Positions 8,542 to 15,624 of a stretch of 38,388 nt of DNA are shown in pieces. This stretch comes from an uncultured Nitrosospira sp. Lineage in GTDB: Bacteria; Nitrospirota; Nitrospiria; Nitrospirales; Nitrospiraceae. A program made the translations under genes and the position numbers. Every line of letters begins with the position of its first letter. Within the stretch, counting starts at the first letter, position 1. Under the pieces are notes generated by a model. The model did no database searches, was not told the origin of the DNA, and was given only the letters and a program-made list of their open reading frames with translations. The stretch lies in contig CAADGK010000121.1 in assembly GCA_900696515.1 (NCBI GenBank), positions 1 to 38,388 of the forward strand, written 5' to 3'.

Positions 8542-8601
8542 GGGGTGCACTCCTTGGTGATGAAGAATGATGATGGTGATGCTCAGAGCCCTTCTGGCGG
8601 C

Positions 8602-9075
8602 TCATACGCCGAGAGTGGCCGATGGCTCTCCGAGAGGAGCCGGTCGGGTCGCACGTCGAGGGGTCAAGGCCCTGAGGACCGACTCTTCGACCAGGCCCGT
8701 CACACCGGCTAGATCTGTGTCCAGGTCCTGATAGGCCAACAGTCGTGTGAGACTCGATTGTGGGGTCCCCATCCGGCAGGTGGCCATCCGACACACGTTT
8801 GGGACGTCATCGAGCGCAAACGAGAGTTCAACGTTGAAGTCATCGATCGTGAGGCTCAGGACGCCCAACTCCCAGATCGTGTCACGGATGGTGGTCCGCA
8901 GGCCTTCCGCTTCAAGCGCTGCATGAAGGTCCTTCACGATCGGCAGAAGCGAGACCAGGGCGATGGCCCGAAACTGGCTGAGGGCCTGATGGTTGCCTAT
9001 AAGCAGACCCTCCGCTCGCCAGTTACGGAGTGTGTTACGGAGGCGCTGGAATGGAAGGGGAGTTGGTGTGGACAT
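8602..9075 (-). CDS. Hypothetical protein, tandem paralogue 3
   Basis: The first gene of the three-gene minus-strand array. ATG 9075 has AAGGAG seven bases upstream; the longer frame to 9291 is rejected. The product is 157 residues, with helix FQRLRNTLRNWRAEG, helix LLPIVKDLHAALEAEGL, beta segment LGVLSLTIDDFNVELSFALDD and a helical tail. The gap to paralogue 2 is 60 bases. All three may form a homo- or hetero-oligomer, but this is inference from the shared plan only. Confidence 0.7.
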   Translation of the reverse strand: MSTPTPLPFQRLRNTLRNWRAEGLLIGNHQALSQFRAIALVSLLPIVKDLHAALEAEGLRTTIRDTIWELGVLSLTIDDFNVELSFALDDVPNVCRMATCRMGTPQSSLTRLLAYQDLDTDLAGVTGLVEESVLRALTPRRATRPAPLGEPSATLGV

Positions 9076-9767
9076 GATGGACTCCTTGGTTGGAACAGCG
9101 GCAAGGGCGGCTGAATGGACTATCCATCGCGTGCACCGACCCTGCTCAGGACCCCAGCAGCGGATGGCTCGCAGTGTTTTCCCTGAAGAGGCGCTGCAGC
9201 GTGCGCGCTGGCGATGGGACCGACGGTGCGCACGCGAAGAGCGCAACTGAGGTCTGGAATCGGTATGGGGTAGGGGGAAAAACCGCCTCACCTGCAGACG
9301 GTCAAGAGAGCCTAGGCCAAAGACACGACCCGGCGGGACCTTGAATGGTCATAAAGCGTCTTCGTGCGTAGGCCTGCCGGGGGTCGCATAGGCGATATGG
9401 CTAAACGGGCGCAATCATGCGTTGAACCGAGCTCTAGATGGCCACCGCCGCCGCGTCCTAGAGAGTTGCTGGATGCCTGAGCGGACGGCGGATCCGACGA
9501 ACCGTTGGGGTGCTACTCGGATATGATGAACTCATCGAATCTCAACATGGGCACACTCGCAGATCGCAGGTCTCTTGGACGAGTGATAGAGTTCCCGATC
9601 GCGGGGCCGTAAGATCTTCATCATCGGCATCGCGAAGATCGCTCACCCGTTGGTGCGGAGCTGATGAGGTCCAGGAGCGAGGGCCACCTGTCGTTGTTAT
9701 AGTACCTGCTGGATACTCGCGAGGTGTGGGCCGTACGCCGGCAAGCCGGCGTACGGGCGAAGCGGTA
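9076..9767. other. Intergenic region, no supported gene
   Basis: Upstream of paralogue 3 and downstream of the split integrase. Several GC-rich open frames overlap here, but none has a credible start or protein-like composition. The only structure noted is the hairpin at 9731-9756. Confidence 0.5.
9731..9756. terminator. 12-bp hairpin after the split integrase
   Basis: CCGTACGCCGGC, two-base spacer AA, GCCGGCGTACGG: a perfect inverted repeat 11 bases beyond the integrase stop at 9768 (minus strand). It has no T-tract. It resembles, in position rather than sequence, the hairpins after the other minus-strand units. Confidence 0.5.
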
Positions 9768-10721
9768 TCACGTGCCGGACTGCGACGTCGGCACGTCGTC
9801 GAGAGACAAACCGTACTGGGCGAGGAGCACCGCAGCGTAAGGATGCCCAAAAAACGACTGTGTGGGAAGGCACAGGGGTTCGAGCCAGTTGGCCAGTTTC
9901 CCCAATCCCCGAGGCTGAGCCCACCGTCCGTACACTTGCCGCGTCACGGTTTCATCATAGTGTCCCATTTCACGCGACACCCACTCGATCAATTCCCCTC
10001 GGGTCAAGGCGATGGTGCAAAAGGCATGGCGGAGCGACTTAGGACTCAGCTGCCGACCGAGCTCTGCGGCGCTGAGCAGCTTGCCCCAGTGGGTACGGAC
10101 GGTGCGTTCCGCGATACACCACCCACGTGCCGATGGCACCCCGCTGCGATTACGATTCGTACGTACCTTGCCCGTTTTTCTGGGGCCCCGGCCGGGAAAG
10201 AGCCAGATCGTGCCCGACAGGGTGCGGATGTACTCCCGCAGGAGCTCTTCTAAGAACGGATCCACGGTAACGTAGCGCTCCCGGCCATGTTTGGGTGGTC
10301 CCAAGACGCCCTGACGCTCCGTGCGCCGCACCCAAATGCGAGGCGCACGTCTGTTCTCCGGATCCCGGTAATTGAGTTCCAGATCGCTCAATTGCAGCGC
10401 ACGCGCCTCGCCGAGCCGAAGGCCGGCCAATCCCATAAGGGCGAACAGGACCGCGGCCCACAACAGGATGCCATTGATAGCGAAGTTCAACAGCGCCAGC
10501 AGTTCTTCCTCAGTCATCGTCTGACCATTCTGCAAGGGACCCGCGGGGCCCCGTGCACGGCGCCCGCCGTTGGGAGACAGATGAGCGGCCGGATTGACGG
10601 CCATCTTCTTGGCCGCCACTGCCCTGCGCAGCATGGCCCGGAAAAAGAACCATTTCTGACTGATGGTTCCCTTCGCCAGCCGCTTTTTGGTTTTCTTCTT
10701 TGGTTTGTTATTCTGTGCCAT
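9768..10721 (-). CDS. Tyrosine recombinase, separately encoded catalytic part
   Basis: The start ATG at 10721 has GGAGG seven bases upstream, so this is translatable as its own 317-residue protein. It carries the catalytic domain: first Arg in GLRLGEARALQLSDL, second Arg in PKSLRHAF (Lys in the usual His position), GHYDE and Tyr in VTRQVYGRW. The N-terminus is lysine-rich, then matches the second half of the core-binding domain. The first half sits in the preceding gene, which overlaps by 14 bases in another frame. The intact homologue at 11838-12992 carries both parts in one chain. This is either a natural split integrase, a programmed frameshift product, or a frameshift mutant. Confidence 0.8.
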   Translation of the reverse strand: MAQNNKPKKKTKKRLAKGTISQKWFFFRAMLRRAVAAKKMAVNPAAHLSPNGGRRARGPAGPLQNGQTMTEEELLALLNFAINGILLWAAVLFALMGLAGLRLGEARALQLSDLELNYRDPENRRAPRIWVRRTERQGVLGPPKHGRERYVTVDPFLEELLREYIRTLSGTIWLFPGRGPRKTGKVRTNRNRSGVPSARGWCIAERTVRTHWGKLLSAAELGRQLSPKSLRHAFCTIALTRGELIEWVSREMGHYDETVTRQVYGRWAQPRGLGKLANWLEPLCLPTQSFFGHPYAAVLLAQYGLSLDDVPTSQSGT

Positions 10722-11094
10722 GATGGTTCCTCCGTTGCGAGTTGCGTAAGGACTGTAAGTAGCGAAAACAATCGTCTGTGGTGATCCGATGCAGCTGTTT
10801 GCACCGGAGCCACTTCGGGATGTTCCTGAGCTTGCTTTCCCATCCCGCCACGGTGCTGGGACGAGGCGTGCCCGAGGCGTACGCCGCTGTAATACGGGCA
10901 CACACAAATGCCTCAAGAGTCTGGGCTCCTGATGACGCGGCGGGTGTCCCGTTGGATTCCTGACAGGTCGCGAGAATCAGTGCCTCAAAGTCCTTGGCCT
11001 CTTTCCGTGTCGCAAACCGGCGGCAGTCGTCCATACCCTGTCCCCGGATGTCGCAAACCCAGGGCTCAGTGGGGTGATTATCCTTCTTGATCAT
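10708..11094 (-). CDS. Tyrosine recombinase N-terminal part (arm and core-binding)
   Basis: A 128-residue protein. Residues 1-45 resemble an integrase arm-binding domain (WVCDIRGQGMDDCRRFATR). Residues 55-128 match the start of a SAM-like core-binding domain, including ITTDDCFRYLQSL, which aligns with ITTDDCDRYFADL of the single-chain homologue downstream. It ends at 10708 after the catalytic gene has already started at 10721. Its ATG overlaps the stop of the upstream HTH gene as ATGA. It has no catalytic residues and can only act with the following gene. Confidence 0.75.
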   Translation of the reverse strand: MIKKDNHPTEPWVCDIRGQGMDDCRRFATRKEAKDFEALILATCQESNGTPAASSGAQTLEAFVCARITAAYASGTPRPSTVAGWESKLRNIPKWLRCKQLHRITTDDCFRYLQSLRNSQRRNHHGTE

Positions 11095-11330
11095 TCAGAC
11101 ACCTCCTTTCGGTTGTTGATACAGGCCCGTATGGCGGACCGTTGAAACCAAGTCCCGTCCGTGTCGGACGGGTTCCAGTTGTCGCTGGCGAACCAGGCGA
11201 TACACGTGCTCTTGGGCACCGCGAGCAAGGCTGCGACGTTGGCCACGCTGAGCAGGGACAGGTCCTCGGTGATCAAGTCGTCCTGGGCGTGATGGGCAGC
11301 CTGCTCTACGTGTTTCGATTTGCGTGACAT
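11091..11330 (-). CDS. Small HTH protein, probable recombination directionality factor
   Basis: 79 residues, with AAGGAGG upstream of the ATG at 11330. The central motif LSVANVAALLAVPKSTCIAWF is a helix-turn-helix of the excisionase/AlpA class, followed by a short wing-like segment (TDGTWFQRSAIRACI). It is coupled by ATGA to the integrase N-terminal gene, giving a compact three-gene unit: HTH factor, arm/core-binding part, catalytic part. Confidence 0.7.
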   Translation of the reverse strand: MSRKSKHVEQAAHHAQDDLITEDLSLLSVANVAALLAVPKSTCIAWFASDNWNPSDTDGTWFQRSAIRACINNRKEVSE

Positions 11331-11837
11331 GACGTCCTCCTTGGTAATGGGTTCCCATGTCCGACGCAGGTGGCTCCTCCTTTCGTTTGTCCTATTGTGA
11401 AAATAACGAGATCAGAGCCTCCGGCGTGAGCCAAAGCGTGCCGCCCGGTAAGTACTGCTGGCACGGCTATAAGTTGGATCGTCAGGCCAGGCCGCTGAGG
11501 GACCGGCGTGCTGCGCTGGAGATTCCGGAGTTCGCGATGGCGGCGTGATGAACGCCGTAGTGCAGGAGGAGTACCGGCATAGTTTATTGAAGGGGCGGAT
11601 GGGCTGTTCGTCGCGACTGTGGAAGCGGAGTCGCTCTGGGCCCTCCGCCGTCAGTCGCCTGGGGCAGGACGACGAACGAGGGCGACGGTCAGATGTGAGA
11701 CAGGGAGACTGGGAGGTTGGTTCGAGGATGCATTTGAGGGGCGGTGGCGGACGATTCGGCTCAGGATGGGCTCGAGCGGCGTCTTCCAGGCGGCGGCCTC
11801 CGCGGCCCTGGAACGGGCCGCGGAGGCGCATGGTCTG
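11331..11837. pseudogene. Possible degraded plus-strand coding region
   Basis: Two plus-strand frames look protein-like but lack convincing starts. At 11357-11548 a 63-codon frame contains the phrase PGKYCWHGYKLDRQARPLRD, and its stop overlaps an ATG at 11548 (TGATG). That ATG frame looks coding for about 12 codons. Sense-like sequence then resumes one base back, from 11583 (GADGLFVATVEAESLWAL ... WRTIRLRMGSSGVFQ). This suggests a two-gene remnant with a -1 frameshift near 11581. It runs tail-to-tail into the next integrase. It could be a chance effect of GC-rich DNA. Confidence 0.3.
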
Positions 11838-12992
11838 TTACTGTGTCGGGGGGCGTCGCCTGGGGATTTTGAGGAAACAGCGATAGCCCCGGCGCGTGTG
11901 CTCGAGGGCTCGATGCCCCACCTGCAAAGAGACATACAGGAGCTCTTCGCCTAACCGGAGGGAGAGCGCGCAAAAGGTATGGCGCAAGTCGGACAGGGTG
12001 AGCCGGGATCCCGGCAAGGCAGGGTCCCGGATTCTCCGCCAATTCGCGTCGACGGTTTCGCGGCTCACGCACCAGTCAGGCCGAGCCTCCGTCATCTGTT
12101 CCGCACGTTTGCTGCCCTTCCGTGGCAAGGGGCCAGGGAACAGCCAGGCCGCCGGGTCCGTGATGGCCAGGGTGTCGACCCACCAGCGTAAGAGCGCCTC
12201 TAACGGCGGCGGGACATCGACATAGCGTTCTTCCCACCCGGCCAGACTCAAGGTCCCATGATGTTCAATCCGGCGCACACGGATGCGCGGCCGGCGAATC
12301 CCCCCACAGACATGATCCAGCTGGAGATCGCCGAGCTGCAGGGCGCGGGCTTCACTTCCGAGCAAGCCGGTCAGGAGGATCACCGCCACCAAGACGAAAA
12401 AGAGCGGCGGCACGACACAGGCCGCCACGACGAAGACCCGCACGAACTGCTCGTGGGAGAGGGTCTTGGCCTCGACGATTTCCCCTGCGGCCGTTCCCCG
12501 CTGTTTCTCTTCTTGCTGCAATGCCTCTGCACAGACATTCCGGTAAATCCGGTTCTCCTGAACAGCCCGCTCCAGAAGCGTCTGGAGGAATACCTTCCGC
12601 CCCCTGATCGTCGACGCGGCCAGGTCGCCTGCCGCCTGTCGATCCTGAAGGTCGGCAAAGTATCTGTCGCAGTCGTCTGTCGTAATGGCCTTAAGCGGTT
12701 TAACGGTCATCCAGCCGGGCAGTACCTTGATAGATGTCTGCCAAGTGTCGACCGTCGAGTGTTTACCCTCGCCCTTGGCCAGATGCGCGCGTTCGCGCTC
12801 CAGTTGCTGCCGGGCGAACTCGCCGAGCGTGAGCGTGGGTTTCGTCCGGCCGCCCTTCTTGTTAGTCCGGGATTTTTTCTGCGGAGACGTCGTCGTCGGG
12901 GAGGGGGCGGCGTCTGGTGCGGAGGGGGCCGCTCCGTCGGCTCCGTCGGCCGGGTCGAGGGGGTCTGTCGGGGGCGTGGTGGTGTGATCCAT
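11838..12992 (-). CDS. Tyrosine recombinase homologue lacking catalytic Arg I
   Basis: Start ATG 12992 has AAAGGAG just upstream; an upstream ATG at 13013 is less well placed. The product is 384 residues: a low-complexity Pro/Ala/Asp linker (first about 40), a basic patch, a core-binding domain (STVDTWQTSIKVLPGW, ITTDDCDRYFADL) and a catalytic-type domain. The second Arg (LSDLRHTF), His (QVGHRALEH) and Tyr (RRGYRCF) are present. The first Arg is not: the box reads TGLLGSEARALQL, where the split relative has AGLRLGEARALQL. The codon is CTC, one base from CGC. Strand cleavage should be badly impaired unless another residue substitutes. It may still bind DNA. Confidence 0.8.
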   Translation of the reverse strand: MDHTTTPPTDPLDPADGADGAAPSAPDAAPSPTTTSPQKKSRTNKKGGRTKPTLTLGEFARQQLERERAHLAKGEGKHSTVDTWQTSIKVLPGWMTVKPLKAITTDDCDRYFADLQDRQAAGDLAASTIRGRKVFLQTLLERAVQENRIYRNVCAEALQQEEKQRGTAAGEIVEAKTLSHEQFVRVFVVAACVVPPLFFVLVAVILLTGLLGSEARALQLGDLQLDHVCGGIRRPRIRVRRIEHHGTLSLAGWEERYVDVPPPLEALLRWWVDTLAITDPAAWLFPGPLPRKGSKRAEQMTEARPDWCVSRETVDANWRRIRDPALPGSRLTLSDLRHTFCALSLRLGEELLYVSLQVGHRALEHTRRGYRCFLKIPRRRPPTQ

Positions 12993-13842
12993 GGTCTCTC
13001 CTTTTGTGGTCATGGCCGTTGCAGAGTGATTCCGCGATGGCTCGTTTCAGAGAGACAATGGCCGCGTGTGGAGTGTTGTAGGCGCGCATTTGTTGCCAAT
13101 CGCGCCGCCTATCTGACGCGATCGACGGATGGGCGAGAGGCGTTGGTGGAGCGATGTCCGGACGCGATGGCTGTCGAAACCAGACACACGAGCGTGAATG
13201 GACGCGGATGAGGGAGTACAATCGATTACGTAACTGCGCGAAAAACCGCGACAATGCTTTATAAGCCGCGTCGTGATAAAACTTGGCACGCGCCCGCTAA
13301 GCTGTTGTACTGCAACGCACTTTCTCGCCTCGCTGTGCACCTCCGAAGCGAGAAACAGACACGCCTGGTGAAGAGGAAAGGAATTGGAGGACAGGGGTGA
13401 TGCCTGCCATCGCAGGTAGACCGGAGGGAGGACGCTCGACGAGCGCCAGCGCCTGGGTGGGCAATCGCTGCTCATCGACCACGGTGAGGCGAGGGCCTCA
13501 TCGCCCGACCGGGTGGTTGTGAGGCGACGCGCGCAGACGGGGATCCCTCCCGGCACCCTGACCGTCAGCGGGCGTCTGTCTTTCCTACGCCGGTGATCCA
13601 CAGGTGGGAGTCCAAGCGGCTGTCGAGATCTCTGCCGTGGCCAGTTGGTCGGTTCGAGTTGCCATGCAGTTGGGACGTTCACCCCGATGGACGGTGTGCC
13701 GCCGGACGAATGGAGGGTCTCATTTCTCTGGACGACGTATGGCCGGAGGCAGCCGGTCGTCGTCGGCGACGCGCAGGTATCAGATGACGGAGCGCGATGG
13801 CATGGCCAGATGAGCAGCGCCGGCCAATTCGCTCGCCCAACC

Positions 13843-13859
13843 GTGACCTCGGATGTCAC
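13843..13859. promoter_or_regulatory. GTGAC-N7-GTCAC operator-like site 1
   Basis: GTGAC CTCGGAT GTCAC, 158 bases before the vWA start codon. The architecture is identical to sites at 13947 and 26942. Likely a binding site for a dimeric regulator; the regulator is not identified. Confidence 0.55.
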
Positions 13860-13946
13860 AATTGCCCGACCGGCTGGATCACGCCGGTGTGCAGAACCCC
13901 TTGAACAATCATGCTCTGTACCTCAATCAGGCGTCCGATACGCGGC

Positions 13947-13963
13947 GTGACCTCATCTGTCAC
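13947..13963. promoter_or_regulatory. GTGAC-N7-GTCAC operator-like site 2
   Basis: GTGAC CTCATCT GTCAC, 104 bases after site 1 and sharing its first three spacer bases. Its left arm overlaps a weak -35 (TGAC core), and TAAGAT at 13972-13977 could be the -10 of the vWA operon, so occupancy would affect transcription. The promoter call is tentative. Confidence 0.55.
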
Positions 13964-14016
13964 GGTTCGCGCGTAAGATGGGCCTCTCCACTACCAATCA
14001 GAAGGAGGTCGCCATC

Positions 14017-14730
14017 ATGGAAACATCAGTACCGCAACAGCCAACTTCCGCAGCTCAACCGCTGTATGTCACCCTCATTTTCGACGAAAGCGGCTCCATG
14101 CAATCGTGCAAAGGCGCGGCTCTCGCCGGGTTCAATCACTACCTTGCCACGTTACAGCGAGAGCCGGCCGAGACGCGTTTCACGCTGACCCTGTTCAACT
14201 CGCAGAAGACCGAAGTCCGGCACCGGGGCGTGCCCGTGTCGGCGGTGCAGGGACTGGGCGTCGAAACATACCGGCCAGACGGCGGTACGCCCCTCTACGA
14301 CGCTATCGGGCGTACCTTGTCTCTGGCCAAACAGGAAGCGCCGTCTGAGGCCAAGAAACTCTGCGTCATTCTGACCGACGGGAAGGAGAATGCGTCGCAG
14401 GAATACAGCAGACGGCAGGTGTTCGATCTCATCAAGCGGCATGAGCAACAGGGCTGGGCCTGTCTCTACCTCGGCGCCGACCACGATGTGTGGGCCGCCG
14501 GTGGCGACCTCGGGATTGCGGGAGACAGCCGCATTGCCTTCTGCCGAAGCCCGGTCGGTCACACATTCGATCAATTAAGCCAGGCAGCTGCGAATTTCCG
14601 CCGCAGTGACGAACAGTCGGCAGCCGATGCCTTCATCCCCAAAGAGACGCCATCTTCGCCGGAATCGTTGTCCAGCGATCGGGAGCCGCCGTCGTGGCGC
14701 ACAGGATTGGACGAAAGGCGCATGTCATGA
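14017..14730 (+). CDS. von Willebrand factor type A domain protein
   Basis: A 237-residue protein. ATG 14017 follows AAGGAGG at eight bases. A complete metal-ion-dependent adhesion site is visible: Asp23-x-Ser25-x-Ser27 (DESGSM), Thr91 (GGTPLYDA) and Asp121 (LTDGKEN). The Rossmann-like domain fills about residues 15-190. The tail is Ser/Pro-rich and charged. No signal peptide or membrane segment is present, so it is probably cytoplasmic, binding a protein partner through a divalent metal. Its stop overlaps the next ATG (ATGA), linking it to a small exported protein. Two operator-like palindromes precede it. The partner is unknown. Confidence 0.88.
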   Translation: METSVPQQPTSAAQPLYVTLIFDESGSMQSCKGAALAGFNHYLATLQREPAETRFTLTLFNSQKTEVRHRGVPVSAVQGLGVETYRPDGGTPLYDAIGRTLSLAKQEAPSEAKKLCVILTDGKENASQEYSRRQVFDLIKRHEQQGWACLYLGADHDVWAAGGDLGIAGDSRIAFCRSPVGHTFDQLSQAAANFRRSDEQSAADAFIPKETPSSPESLSSDREPPSWRTGLDERRMS

Positions 14731-15161
14731 AGACGCTCGGCATTCTGATCATGGTCTTGCTCTGGACGCCGGCGTCACTCCAGGCCGAAGATCTCGGCAA
14801 TCTCAGCGCGAATCCCTATGATGCCGACTCCATCGCCAATCCGTTTGGCAAAGGGAGCGCCTTCGCGCCGAACGGGGTCAACAATTCCTTCAGCCCCTAT
14901 GGCAGTCCGTTCAGCAACCAGTCAGCCACCAATCCCTTCGCCACGGAGGCGCCCAGACTCTACGATCAGCAGGGCAACTATCGCGGCAAGCTAAGCGCCA
15001 ATCCGTTCGAGCCCGATTCGGCGAGCAACCAGTTTGGCCGGTACGGATCGCCCTTTTCGCAGGAGTCGCTCTCCAACCCCTATGGCGCGGGGAGTCCCTA
15101 TCGACAGGACTCGCCGAAGAATCCATATGGGAAGGGCTGGCGGATTGAGGGGCGGCAATGA
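14727..15161 (+). CDS. Exported protein with Asn-Pro-Phe/Tyr-Gly repeats
   Basis: 144 residues, starting at ATG 14727, which overlaps the vWA stop. Residues 1-20 form a signal peptide (MKTLGILIMVLLWTPASLQA, then EDLG). The mature part is built of degenerate repeats around NPFGKGS, SPYGSPFS, SNPYGAGSPY and KNPYGKGW, rich in Asn, Ser, Pro, Gly and aromatics. It is probably extended and periplasmic or surface-associated. Similar NPYG-repeat proteins are common hypotheticals. No catalytic residues are apparent. Translation coupling suggests expression with the vWA protein. Confidence 0.75.
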   Translation: MKTLGILIMVLLWTPASLQAEDLGNLSANPYDADSIANPFGKGSAFAPNGVNNSFSPYGSPFSNQSATNPFATEAPRLYDQQGNYRGKLSANPFEPDSASNQFGRYGSPFSQESLSNPYGAGSPYRQDSPKNPYGKGWRIEGRQ

Positions 15162-15182
15162 ACCGAGGTAGGAGGTGACCCG

Positions 15183-15392
15183 ATGCGACAGTTTTTTCTT
15201 GGGTGCCTGGTGGGAGGGGTCTTGATGACCGGCATGGTGGCGATGGCGGAAAAAGACAGCCTAAGACGTTCCCCGCAACAGCAGACATATGACTACTTCC
15301 GCGAACGACAGCAGCAATTGGATGTTCAACATATGCGGACGCAGATGGACCAGCAGGAATTCGACCGGAACAGCGGGCGGAAACCCTGTTAG
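15183..15392 (+). CDS. Small exported protein
   Basis: 69 residues, with TAGGAGGTGA four bases before the ATG. The N-terminus MRQFFLGCLVGGVLMTGMVAMA is a signal peptide or single membrane anchor. The rest is a charged, Gln-rich helix (YFRERQQQLDVQHMRTQMDQQ) that could form a coiled coil, ending in a Cys. It lies 21 bases after the NPYG-repeat gene, the third member of this operon. Confidence 0.65.
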   Translation: MRQFFLGCLVGGVLMTGMVAMAEKDSLRRSPQQQTYDYFRERQQQLDVQHMRTQMDQQEFDRNSGRKPC

Positions 15393-15624
15393 AAGCCCCC
15401 GTAAGAATGAAAGAGGTTTGTGCTGGCTTATGCTAAAAGTAGCGTCAATGCGAAGAACGTGAACAGATGACCACAATTCTACCTGGTGGGATCGAGGAGA
15501 GACTAATTGTTGCCGCACGTCTCCATGCGACTCAGCACCACAACAGCACCGTGATTCCTTCGCGAGTACTGAGCCCAGGGTGCCGAGGGTTGGAAATGGT
15601 TCATCTCGCGGGTGAGGTCTTCAG

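Larger units (their letters stand above)
13014..14016. pseudogene. About 1 kb with a possible frameshifted remnant and two operator-like sites
   Basis: No intact gene. A plus-strand frame opens at 13562 and reads protein-like (VGVQAAVEISAVASWSVRV) to about 13665. A second frame then continues to about 13880 (TPMDGVPPDEWRVSFLW, ARWHGQMSSAG). This suggests one gene with a frameshift near 13670. There is no start codon or ribosome site I trust. The 3' part holds the paired GTGAC-N7-GTCAC sites. Confidence 0.3.

Noticed and set aside
9510-10253. 247-codon plus-strand frame
   Set aside because: Mostly antisense to the integrase catalytic gene, with no recognisable protein features.
12258-13211. 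317-codon plus-strand frame
   Set aside because: Antisense to the Arg-less integrase; composition follows that gene's mirror image.
13286-13300. TGGCACG-containing sigma-54 promoter
   Set aside because: The GG to GC spacing is nine, not ten, and no gene follows.
13047-13859. 270-codon minus-strand frame
   Set aside because: Composition is Arg/Ser/Pro-rich with no domain or ribosome site; it is probably a GC-rich artefact antisense to more protein-like plus-strand frames.
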